DNA from: Seison nebaliae
Lineage: Eukaryota > Rotifera > Pararotatoria > Seisonacea > Seisonidae
Reading direction: 5' to 3'
Assembly: GCA_023231475.1 (NCBI GenBank)
Contig: JALJEE010002408.1
Coordinates: 1-64,000, forward strand
Length of the DNA stretch: 64,000 nucleotides
The notes under the pieces were generated by a model. The model had not been told where the DNA came from, made no database searches, and saw only the letters and a list, made by a program, of their open reading frames with translations. Shown here piece by piece: positions 40,247-50,093 of this stretch. Each line of letters begins with the position of its first letter. Position 1 is the stretch's first letter. Both the position numbers and the translations under genes were made by a program.

Positions 40247-41884
40247 ATGAATATATCGATAATTCTCATCTTATATTTATCGTTCTTACGAATAATAATA
40301 TGTCGTCGATATCTGGTACGACAACCATTTAAGGAACAATTAATACAACATCCTCAATCGCCCTGGAACAATAATGTCTTCAATTCGGCACCGAAACATT
40401 TAATCAACGAATGGTTCAAAAACAATTTTCAATCAACTAATCGGATCTATCCCATAACAACAACTCCATCGACCACCAATTTCAGACAAACATTCACCAG
40501 TAGAACAAAATACCAAAAAGGTATGTCGACGAAAAATCATAATTTGATGAATCCCAATCAATGGAGTATCAATTACAATTATAATACAAAACAATTAGCT
40601 TCCGGTATTCTTTAATTTCCCTTCAAATAATCTGATTTTATTTCAAATATCATTAGGTTGTGGTGGAGCGGAATTGAGAAAGAATTTCGGTTCGATCACT
40701 TATGATTCAAGTCGGATGAATCCCGTTTGTAACTGGGTGATACAATGTGCCGTAAATTATTTGACTGGAAAACCGAAAGTTAATTTTTCAGAGATGTCAA
40801 TTTGATAAATTTAAATTTTATCAGAAATTAAATATTTTCATTCAAGATTTGTTCATAACGAACTGTAACTCATTTAATAATGTTAAAGTGAAAGATTTCT
40901 TCAATCCCTTCAACGTTCAATCTTATTGCCAATCGAACACAAACATCAATTTCGATAGTGGAACGGCCATTGTGAAAATTCAGACTTCATTTTCAAATTC
41001 TAATTTTCTAAGAGTTTAATTTAAATTTTCCATTAATTCATTTCATTACGAATCTTTTTTGTATTAAGCTTCAATATAATTGTGAATCTCCAGTACCGAC
41101 ATTCCCACCGTTCAGACCAGTCACTTTACCCACAAGGGTAACATTTCCTCCGTTAACGTCTGCTAGATTACCAGTAGGCGTCACATTTCCTCCCATACCA
41201 AACGGCTTTTCAACTCCTGTCACATTTCCTCCCTTTAACACTAACTACCCATCAATCACTTTCCCGACAATTAGGCCTACATTTCCCCCATTATCTTTCC
41301 CGCCATTTACAACAGCCATACCTGTAACTTTTCCACCATTAAATCCTATACGAACAACCACTATCAACTATGGAAATGGTGTAACCTTTCCCCCACTATA
41401 CCCTCAACCCACACAACCTTTCGGAGCAATAACTTTTCCACCATTAAACCCACTACCGCCCATTACATTTCCACCATTTCCATACTATCCTAGAAAATGG
41501 GATTATCATAGAAACCGTTACAATAATAACATGAAATTACAAAAGAATTTTAATGAACCTCACAAATTTTATTCAACGACAAGAACAGTAATGGCAACAC
41601 ACAAAAAAACAACGACAACTCCACCGTTTAAAGACAATGACAATTATTATGATTATGAAAGTGAATTAATTTCATTAACCGGTTAATTTTGACGCACATT
41701 CACTATAATTTCACTTAATCATTTTTTTTCAGAAAAAGATATTTGTGATATTCTCTCACCTTGTGAAAACGGAGGAACGTGTATTTCCAGAAGAGATATG
41801 ACATATGTCTGTCAGTGTTTATATCCTTTCACCGGTATCGTTTGTGGACAATCGATGTTCGTTCTGTGGAAAACTAAATATTAA
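40247..41884 (+). CDS. Secreted CUB-(TFPP repeat)-EGF protein
   Basis: Five exons (40247-40604, 40657-40778, 40825-41013, 41069-41681, 41733-41884) close to 477 residues. A signal peptide is followed by a Asn/Thr-rich region. A CUB-like domain follows (CGGAELRKNFGSITYDS, NPVCNWVIQC, and later SYCQSN and KIQTSF). Exon 4 encodes about 10 copies of a Thr-Phe-Pro-Pro unit, such as VTFPPL and ITFPPF, ending in a basic patch. The last exon is one EGF-like domain (CDILSPCENGGTCIS, YVCQCLYPFTGIVCG). The introns of 52, 46, 55 and 51 nt lie at domain edges. The chain has no membrane helix. An extracellular matrix or adhesive function fits the architecture but is inferred. I know of no close homologue with TFPP repeats between CUB and EGF. 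Confidence 0.8.
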
Positions 41885-43224
41885 TTAATTAACAACAATT
41901 AACAACAATCCATTTTAGAGTATACAGTATTATATAATTAAAAAGACGAATTTTCCTAATGGAACGACAACGTTTAAAAATTTCATTGTTTTCTTTTCCT
42001 ATTCAAAACTTTGTTCATAAACTTTTTAAAATTCATTGTTTTTACATTTCTCATTACGTTAGAACTAAAAAGATTTTCCGAGAAAATTTCTCCTATTTCA
42101 TTCTCCACGATTTCATGCCTTACGTCAATTACTTAATTAAATTCCATAACTATTTTTTTACACCACTCATATAATTTGCATGTTTTGAGTGTAAAAAGTG
42201 TTGAGTTTATCGATCGAAGCAAAATTTGCAGGATGTACATAATTATTGGCATTATAATGCCATATATAATGCCGTATACGATCGGAAAAATAATATACAA
42301 TTTGTCTAGTAATAAAGAACCGTTTCCATGGGAAACTGTATACATATAGTATCTCAAAAATTACAGAGTGTCAGTCAATTGTAGAAAATCGATATATTAA
42401 AGTTCTACCATCTAATTGATCAATATATATAACAAAACATAGCGTTATAGTGCTATTTCTCTTTCATTTCTCGTTTTCCTTTGAATTTCAATAAAACAAT
42501 ATTTTGTTTCGCGCTATTTCCCAAATTTTTCTTTTCAATAAACTGGGAATTAGAAGGTTAACTTATAAGAAATATTGAGATAAAGTCGTTTTATTCGTAA
42601 CAGGCTTACTAAATATAATGATAATTCCCCATTATTCGATATACCGGTGTTGTTCGTCAACATCACTATGTTATTACATGAAATTATAATTAGTAAATAT
42701 TTTAGTAAAATAACTAGACTCCATTCTTACCTAATATTGACCTTCGGGTTTTAATTAAGTACTTCGATTGGTCCTTGTTCATTTACTTGCATTTAAATAA
42801 CTTATTCGAATTCACTCTATATTTTATTTAGAATAATTAACAGTTTCCATTAGAAGAATCATTATGAATCCAATAACAAAACAACCCGAGTTTCCATCAT
42901 TATTCCTTAACGATTATTAATCACCTCTTACGAGAGATCTGCTCCTCTAGATTTAAAATCAAATACTGAAGAGTTCGCGCAACCGTTCTGTCATTTGAGC
43001 CCAATAAAATACCGTTACAATGATGATGGATCTTCTAAAGAGAATTCAGAATAATTTCGAAGTTCCCAGATAACTGTCAACAATTGATAATTATTTGTTA
43101 ATGTTAAGTTATCATATGATTTCCTTAGGAGAGGAATTCCAACGGAAACTTCAGAATTATTCTGAATTCTTTTTAGTAATCTATTTTATTTTCCTTCTAA
43201 TAATATTTATAATAAATTGATTAG
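41885..43224. other. Intergenic with an inverted repeat
   Basis: No gene is supported; the frame at 41959-42174 has no family. Local palindromes (gcattataatgc near 42250) and the inverted repeat at 43037-43174 are the only structure. Upstream exons of the PLAC8 gene must lie here but cannot be placed. Confidence 0.4.
43037..43174. repeat. Inverted repeat with 28-nt arms
   Basis: Left arm 43037-43066 (aaagagaattcagaataatt...) pairs with right arm 43144-43174 (...aattattctgaattctttt), with a few mismatches over nearly 30 nt and a spacer of about 78 nt. The size and structure suggest a MITE or foldback element. It lies just upstream of the PLAC8 exon, probably within its intron. Confidence 0.6.
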
Positions 43225-43510
43225 TTTGTTGTGCATTGTTTTGTCCATGTTCCCTTGGTTGTCAAATTGGTCAACGATTGGGCGAAGGTACATGCAGTTC
43301 ATACTGTTGTATGGGATTCAATATGGCTGTAGCACCAACAATTTTAAGAACACATTACAAAATTAAAGTTTTCGTTTTTTATTTTCAAATTCTTATTTTT
43401 CTACTGACATTTATTAGGGATCTTTGGCGAACGATGCTATTAAGAGTAGTCTATGTCCAATATGTTCGATGATCCAAACAATGAATGAACTGGATTATCG
43501 TGGTTTATAA
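43225..43510 (+). CDS. PLAC8-family Cys-rich protein (3' exons)
   Basis: Two exons, 43225-43367 and 43418-43510, joined by a 50-nt intron, encode the core and end of a PLAC8/cornifelin-like protein. The diagnostic blocks are ALFCPCSLGCQIGQRLGEG, then MAVAPTILRTHYKI, and SSLCPICSMIQTMNELDYRGL at the C-terminus, matching the FCPCxxxxQI and CCPxCxxxQxxRELxxR motifs. Animal PLAC8 proteins are small Cys-rich proteins of membranes or cytosol with roles in cell differentiation, and plant relatives affect metal transport. The first exon begins with a split codon after a tag acceptor, so the N-terminal exon(s) with the start codon lie upstream and were not found. Confidence 0.8.
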
Positions 43511-43558
43511 GATGATATGAAACGGTAATATACAATCATAATGTCCGATAGATACATG

Positions 43559-43642
43559 CTAATGACCGTGTTATATGTTATCAGATGTAATATAGTATCA
43601 GAAATATAACATTTGATAACATATATATAACACGGTCATTAG
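43559..43642. repeat. Hairpin between convergent gene ends
   Basis: Arms 43559-43593 (ctaatgaccgtgttatat...) and 43605-43642 (...atataacacggtcattag) are reverse complements apart from one 4-nt atat difference and few mismatches; the loop is about 11 nt. It lies between the stops of PLAC8 (43510) and the minus-strand GPCR (43689). Confidence 0.75.
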
Positions 43643-43688
43643 AATATTTATAATAATTCTAATATTTAAATCGACACAAATAAAACAT

Positions 43689-45850
43689 TTATTCACTACC
43701 TTTATTTTTGGAAAAACATTTATCGAAAAATAAAAATCGCTTAAACTCAGAACGAAATTTGCGATTGAAAAAATAGAAAATCAAAAAATTGAAGTTATAA
43801 GAAATGATTTCGAAGGTTAGTGACAATGCCCTAAAAAGATACAAATTAGTGATTCCCAATTTTTGTTTATAATAAACGTATCGGATGGATGAATAAATAT
43901 TTAAGACATGGCCAAAGAAGAAGTTTAAAGAGAGAACGATTACCAACAAATTCAGTGTTCTTTCGATGTCATATCGTTTCTTCTTTGCAATCTTCTTTCC
44001 AACGAATATATTCTGTTTCTCCTTTGTCACAGCAGAATGTTTTGCAGTTGCTGTTTCTGAGTTGGCCCGACCAAAGACCGGTTTCTTCTCTTTCGTTCTA
44101 TTTGACAAACTGTCGGAAGACGAACGATCTTTCCCTTTTCTTAAATTTGTGGAATGTTGAGCACAAATATTAATTCGAATAATTTGATCCATTTCATTCT
44201 TGTGTTGGAAATGTTTGTCCAATCTCTCCAAATCTTTAGATGAAATTTTTAAGATTCTTTGAACTTTCTCCTCTTTCGTTTTTTTTTCATTCATAATTCC
44301 ATTTGATGATTCTTCAATTTGTGTAATATCTGGTGACTCTATCGTAGACGGTTTCTCCAATAAATTTTTTGGGGATAAGTTTATGGCATTCTCTTTTGGA
44401 GACGAATGTGTAGTAATAGAATAGAAAGGAATATTTGATAAACGTCGTCGATATTTATTGATCTTATTAGAATGATTTCGACCTACATTTTTACTTTTAT
44501 CCATATTCACATCAGTCCCATAAATTTTCAGATTTTTATTATTTTTACCATTTTTCTGAACATATCTCCATAGAATTAAATTGACTACGACTATTATAAA
44601 AGTTGAGACGACATTTCTCATGATGGGAAGAAGATATTTGTTATAAATGTCGAATTTATATAACATGGGTGTTATATCTTGATAATAAAAGGTGAATTCT
44701 TTCATTTCCGGAGGCTTCCATATATTATACACACTACTGATTGAACATTTCTTTATCTTCCTGATAAAAGCTGAAGGCAAATAAAGAAGGAATGAAATCA
44801 AAAGAATAATTCCTAGAAATTGATAAGGACGTCGATTGGTGATGGTGTAGAAAGCACGTTTTTTTAAATGGAAAATCGCATTAGCCAAATGCGAGTTCGA
44901 CCTTTCTTTTGTGTTCCCGATAAAACCTTCTCCACTTGTCCGTTCATCTCTATTCCTTCTTTTATCACTGTTTATCGAACAATTATCTATAGACGGTTCA
45001 TGTTCATTTTTCAATTCTGAAATATTAGTCGAGGAAACATTATTGAATTGAATGACATTAATACACATGGTCGATGAACGTTTCCCAGTTATATCAAAAA
45101 ACTTATAAATTTTATTTTTAAGAGATTGAAGATAATTCGTCCGTTTCGGACAATAGACGCCTTGTTTTGATTGAACGATGAAAAGTCGATCAACTGCAAT
45201 GAGAACATTCAAACAAACTGAATAGAATGCTAAGGCATTGCAAATAAACTCTCGTCCCAACAAATCATAATATGCGAGTACTTGACTGTTGACAATTTCA
45301 TTCGGTTGGAAATAGGTAAATGTTGTCAGACCGTATAAAGTGAGAACTATCAGATCACAAAATGTGTTGGCTCGAACATAGGTATAGAAAGAGAAAGCTA
45401 CATTTTGAAGAGAAGAATGAGTTAATGCTTTTGCTTGGAAATTTTTTGTTTGATATTTTTTTGAATTTGTCTTCCATTTACTCAGAATGCGAAAGAGTCT
45501 CCATAAGACACCTCTGGGAGTCCGGAATGGTCGTCGAATTAAGACGCATAATGTCAGAATTTGCAAGATAATTCCTGAAAAGCAACTTAATTTAATATTT
45601 TAATCAATTTACACTAACCTATGATAACCGCAGCTGGAATGATTCTCGTGTAAATAATCAAGATTTTCGATGTTTCCACGTCATTATTTTTAGCATCCAA
45701 AAGGATTGTTAAACAATTAATCTGATTATTCGCATCATCTTGATCTGATGTCGTCAAGAATTCTATCACACGGGTCGTAGTTGCCGGAACGGTTATTATC
45801 GATATGTTGTTATTGATAATGTTATTCTCATCAGACATGATGGAATCCAA
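43689..45850 (-). CDS. Class A-like GPCR with long third loop
   Basis: Two minus-strand exons (45850-45619 and 45574-43689) with a 44-nt intron give 705 residues. The intron splits TM1 (IIPAAVIIG + IILQILTLCVLI). TM3 ends in a VDRLF variant of DRY. TM4 (FLGIILLISFLLYLPSAF), TM5 (VVSTFIIVVVNLILW), TM6 (LNLLVIVLSLNFFFGHVL) and TM7 (ISYNFNFLIFYFFNRKFR) are clear. The tail is short and basic. A Lys/Ser/Asn-rich loop of about 200 residues lies between TM5 and TM6, and another of about 100 lies before TM4. The N-terminus has two Asn-Ile/Thr sequons and no signal peptide. Such divergent single-gene receptors are often peptide receptors in invertebrates; the ligand is unknown. Confidence 0.8.
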
Positions 45851-46004
45851 TTCTCATAAATGGAGAAAAATGATGCAAAAGGAGAAAGGATAATGTTTAA
45901 TAGAAGAAGGATAATATTTTAATGTTTATTTAGAGGAATATAATATAATAAATGAGATAAGTGGGAAATATATTTACAAAATGAAATAAATGATCTTCAA
46001 ATAA

Positions 46005-49000
46005 TTAAACATATGCCGACATATTTACATTAGATAAGTCGTCACAAGATTCGGTTGCATTGACAGACATTTTATTAATTGGAAATTGCGTTTGATTCCC
46101 TTGAAAATTTAAATTGTTATAAAATTTTTGGTCAGTTCCAGTTTGTTCACTTTGCATTTGTTGTTGCTGGTGTTGTTGTTGGTGTTGTTGTGGATGATAG
46201 TGTTGTTGGGATTGCATTGGATAGTTTTCTAAAATATTTGTCTGCTTCATGATTTGCGCATACTGGTCCGAAGGAATTGCGCTCATATTATAAAGCATTT
46301 CATAATAATTACTTAATTGTTGAAATTGTTTTTGATCATTCAAACATGCGTTTGAAAATTTTCTTTCATTGAAATTATTTTGTTTCGTTCCCATTGGATA
46401 TTGTACCATCATTGGATTGAATGAAGAGAGATTGTTTACAGAATTGAAGTTTGTGAGATTAGGAGGAAAGAAAGGTTTGTTTAAATTACTGGAAATACTA
46501 TGACGTTGTTTGTTGAAATTATCAATTTCTGTTAATTTGATCTGATCATCCGGTGACGTTGTTGAAGTGAGCATTGTCGATTTCTTCTTTATTTTCCGTT
46601 TATTCCGATTATTATTGATGTTGGTGGCAATGAAATTTTTCTTCTCTAAAGAATAATCGTTAATAAGCTGAATGAAATTTGTATTGTTTTGTAATCTCGC
46701 ATAATCGATTGGAAGACAATTGAAATGATCCATCGATTCCAACATTCCTTTCACAAGTGCCGGCGACAACGTTCCAAAGATTGATTTGAGAATGTTCACA
46801 CAATTCTCTTCTACAGCATGATGTAGAATCGTTTTGCCCAATTGATCCGTTGCAGTAACATGAGCTCCAAATCGAACTAGTTCATTGAAAACCAAATCAT
46901 TATCAACCATCACTGCCCAGTGTAATGGAGTTAGACCTTTCTTATCTGCCAAATCAATTTGACATGTTGCCGAAAATTTTGATGAGTTAGTCGTCTCATT
47001 ACTTGACTTTCGTAAGATGGTTGATGAATTGATTTCCATTAAATCATTGAGATATTGGTTGTGGTCGAAAGGTATAGCGGAAACTGGTGATAATTGAATG
47101 GTCGAGATATTTGACGACATATTTCCTAAACGTTCAACATTCATCGGTGTTGACGATGACGCAGATGGTGAAGATGATGATTGATGATTAACTATCGTTG
47201 AACGACTAATAATTATTAGAGGTGTCGTTCCATCAACCGATTGATAATTAATATCCACATTCGGATAATACGACAATAATAATTTAAACATTAAATAATT
47301 ATCGTTTTCAATTGATGTATGGAGTGGTGTATAACCATTAATATCTTCTCCATTCCAATCCATGTCAAACTTATTAAATAGATTAAGAAAACTTCGAACA
47401 ATTCTCTCATCCAATTGATTAGTTTGACTGACGGATGATATTTGAGAATTCCATCCACTATCTCCATCTGATTCGGGAGATATCGGTATATTATTTTTCT
47501 TCATTGTTGTTGTTGTTCTTGTTGTGGTAGAAGAAAATAATGGTAATGAATTAACAAGTTTTCTTCTTGATATCAAATGAAGTAATGTTTCATGTCTTTC
47601 AGTTCTCGTCTTCAAATTGATATTAACATCATCATTTTTCAATATTTCATTAATCTCATTCAAATTTTCTTTCGTTTTCTTCTTATAATCATCTTCAGAG
47701 ACTTGTCCAATATTTGAAATAGTGCCTAAATTTTCCATGACTTTTCTCATGAATTTCGTATAACCATGATTGTCGTAACAGTTCCAATCTTTCTCATTTG
47801 ATAACGATAATTTTCTTCTCAATTTCGGTGGTAAACTTCCGTTATTAGATATTCTCGATTCGATAGTGGATAAAGAGGATGTTCCATTCTCTATCAAATA
47901 ACAATTAGGAATATCAGCATATTCTGGCGAATGACCATGAGATCGTTTTCTCTTATTGTCGTTAATCGCGAATGATGTGGTTGATGTGGCTGAAATTGAA
48001 TCGGAATTCGTATCATTATTTTTCAAAAAATTTAATGCATTCGATGGATACCAAATCTTCTTTCCTTGAACATCTTTCTTATTAAATTCACTTTCACGAA
48101 TCTTCTCATTTTTTGCGATATTTCTCCGAATTGTCAATACCGTTAAACAAATGATAACTAACACGAATAATGATATTAAAGCACTTAACCAAATCTCCAT
48201 ATGATGACCATTATCATCGTCAGGTTTTGTAGTGGGTCTTGGTGAAGTAGTTATACTCAAACGAAGTGCATCGATATTTCGAGCTTCGTCCAATACTCGA
48301 AGATTGATTCGTAGATATGAAATTATATTATCAGAAGAATTGAAGACTTTCCTCAAATTGCTCGTTAAGTTACTAGTCGGATTAATTACTGCCAATTGGA
48401 CAGTTACCTTTTCATCATTAACGACATTATTCTCTGAACCCAAATTCTTATTGACCAGCAACAACTTATTATTAACTTCCAATTTTTCATTTATGTCAAT
48501 ATTTTTTCTGATGACTGGTGTTCTCAATAAGATCGATAATTGTCTCAAAAATAATTTTTCTTGTGATAAGAAATTAGAACGATTCATTCGGAAGACGATG
48601 TCGAACTTCAACTCATTTTGACCTTTATTGTCACAATCGCCACCATCCCATTGGCAAGTTGGTGAGATGCATTCGATGTCACACACATTATCATGGAACT
48701 TTCTACTACAATAATCATCTTCATCAATGTCCATACAGTTCTTCTGTGTTGTGCAATCGCCTCCATCATAATTACATAAAGAGTTGTTACATTCTTTATC
48801 ACATTTGTCATCGTTCAATTTCGAAATACAAATATCGGAACACGTTTCATTTCTTGAACAATACGTCGAACATGCAGCTGAAATGTTTTCGGCAGAACAT
48901 GAACATGTATTAATATCTAGACATGAATATCCCGTATCAGTATTTAGACAGAATTCTGATTCATCATTACATTTATTACTAGAACATAATTCATATTGTG

Positions 49001-50093
49001 GAATTTCACAATTCGTTCCATTCCATCCACTATTGCATAGACATTTATATCCCAATGATCTAGTAGTATTCCAATTATTTATCATTTTTTCAACAAAAAC
49101 TGCTTCTTTATGATTACTCGTTTGAATTTCGAAATTGACTGGAGAACTTGAATCGACATGTGGTACACAAGTTCCGTAATGAAGACATGGTTGTGATAAA
49201 CATGGATGAATAGCTTCTTCACATTTATCTCCTCGAAAATTTGGATTTGAACAAACACATCTTGCAACTCCATTTTCAAATAAACATCGTCCATGATGAC
49301 ATGAATCCACATTGCAAGTACTTACCAACGGTTCATTATATTGACAATGATCACCATGATAACCAGAATAACAATTACAATTGCCGGTATTGCTGTTGCA
49401 CGTTCCTCGATTCGAACAATTGTTGAAACATTGGACTTTGTCTTTTAACATCACTTCACAAACCTTCCCAATTACACCAGTTGGACAGACACATATCTGG
49501 GAATTGCCGAGAGCTCGACACTCTCCTCTATTTAAACAATTGTTCGTTTTACAAATCTTATTTCTGTTTTCGAAGAAGTGCCAATTCCATTCTCTTCCCC
49601 AAAATTTTCGTGGTTTGTCATGGGGTTTTTTTTTGTCGTACCCTTTGTCATGCGGCCGTTTTCTGTCGTACTCTTTGTGCTTTGGAAAACGATCAAAATA
49701 TTTTTGATAATTCTTTTTTACGAAATCTCTCAACGGTCGTTTTCTCGACATATGACATTTGTTTTGAGCACACAAATCTGGTGGACAACTTTCAGAACAA
49801 CTACTAAATTGACATTCATTTCCATGATATCCACGTTTACACATACACGATCCTTGAAATTCTTCACAAGTTCTCATTCCTAAACATCTCAAATGTCGAC
49901 AAGTTTTATGAATTTGCATACAATCCATTCCATAGAACGGCATAACACATGATTGATAATTGTGATATTTGGGGTGATTCTTTGAGAAATTGTTCAAATA
50001 TGACTTGAACTGATACATCATTGTTGGTGAGATAGATGTAGCTATTATTATTTCCAACATTGTCAGATAATAATAGAGGAAAAGGAACGTCAT
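46005..50093 (-). CDS. Notch: Notch receptor, strongly reduced
   Basis: Type I receptor of 1,362 residues in one exon. Signal peptide (residues 1-25), about five EGF-like repeats (roughly 47-372, for example CLSQPCLHYGTC and CLCNSGWNGTNC), two clear LNR modules (CNYDGGDC near 444; CQWDGGDC near 484) with a degenerate one before them, then the heterodimerization region. The membrane helix starts near 632 (EIWLSALISLFVLVIICLTVL). The nuclear-cleavage fragment begins with a RAM motif, KIWYPSNALNF near 679, fitting the CSL-binding Phi-W-Phi-P. Ankyrin repeats lie at about 910-1140 (GYTPLHTSI; GLTPLHWAV; GKTILHHAV). The C-terminus is Gln/His-rich. Fly Notch has 36 EGF repeats, so this one is severely shortened, even more than nematode LIN-12/GLP-1. 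No obvious furin site is visible. Signalling through the intracellular domain should still work. Confidence 0.93.
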   Translation of the reverse strand: MTFLFLYYYLTMLEIIIATSISPTMMYQFKSYLNNFSKNHPKYHNYQSCVMPFYGMDCMQIHKTCRHLRCLGMRTCEEFQGSCMCKRGYHGNECQFSSCSESCPPDLCAQNKCHMSRKRPLRDFVKKNYQKYFDRFPKHKEYDRKRPHDKGYDKKKPHDKPRKFWGREWNWHFFENRNKICKTNNCLNRGECRALGNSQICVCPTGVIGKVCEVMLKDKVQCFNNCSNRGTCNSNTGNCNCYSGYHGDHCQYNEPLVSTCNVDSCHHGRCLFENGVARCVCSNPNFRGDKCEEAIHPCLSQPCLHYGTCVPHVDSSSPVNFEIQTSNHKEAVFVEKMINNWNTTRSLGYKCLCNSGWNGTNCEIPQYELCSSNKCNDESEFCLNTDTGYSCLDINTCSCSAENISAACSTYCSRNETCSDICISKLNDDKCDKECNNSLCNYDGGDCTTQKNCMDIDEDDYCSRKFHDNVCDIECISPTCQWDGGDCDNKGQNELKFDIVFRMNRSNFLSQEKLFLRQLSILLRTPVIRKNIDINEKLEVNNKLLLVNKNLGSENNVVNDEKVTVQLAVINPTSNLTSNLRKVFNSSDNIISYLRINLRVLDEARNIDALRLSITTSPRPTTKPDDDNGHHMEIWLSALISLFVLVIICLTVLTIRRNIAKNEKIRESEFNKKDVQGKKIWYPSNALNFLKNNDTNSDSISATSTTSFAINDNKRKRSHGHSPEYADIPNCYLIENGTSSLSTIESRISNNGSLPPKLRRKLSLSNEKDWNCYDNHGYTKFMRKVMENLGTISNIGQVSEDDYKKKTKENLNEINEILKNDDVNINLKTRTERHETLLHLISRRKLVNSLPLFSSTTTRTTTTMKKNNIPISPESDGDSGWNSQISSVSQTNQLDERIVRSFLNLFNKFDMDWNGEDINGYTPLHTSIENDNYLMFKLLLSYYPNVDINYQSVDGTTPLIIISRSTIVNHQSSSSPSASSSTPMNVERLGNMSSNISTIQLSPVSAIPFDHNQYLNDLMEINSSTILRKSSNETTNSSKFSATCQIDLADKKGLTPLHWAVMVDNDLVFNELVRFGAHVTATDQLGKTILHHAVEENCVNILKSIFGTLSPALVKGMLESMDHFNCLPIDYARLQNNTNFIQLINDYSLEKKNFIATNINNNRNKRKIKKKSTMLTSTTSPDDQIKLTEIDNFNKQRHSISSNLNKPFFPPNLTNFNSVNNLSSFNPMMVQYPMGTKQNNFNERKFSNACLNDQKQFQQLSNYYEMLYNMSAIPSDQYAQIMKQTNILENYPMQSQQHYHPQQHQQQHQQQQMQSEQTGTDQKFYNNLNFQGNQTQFPINKMSVNATESCDDLSNVNMSAYV

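Noticed and set aside
41959..42357. Frames at 42 kb on both strands
   Set aside because: Low-complexity hydrophobic or palindromic AT-rich DNA with no family match.
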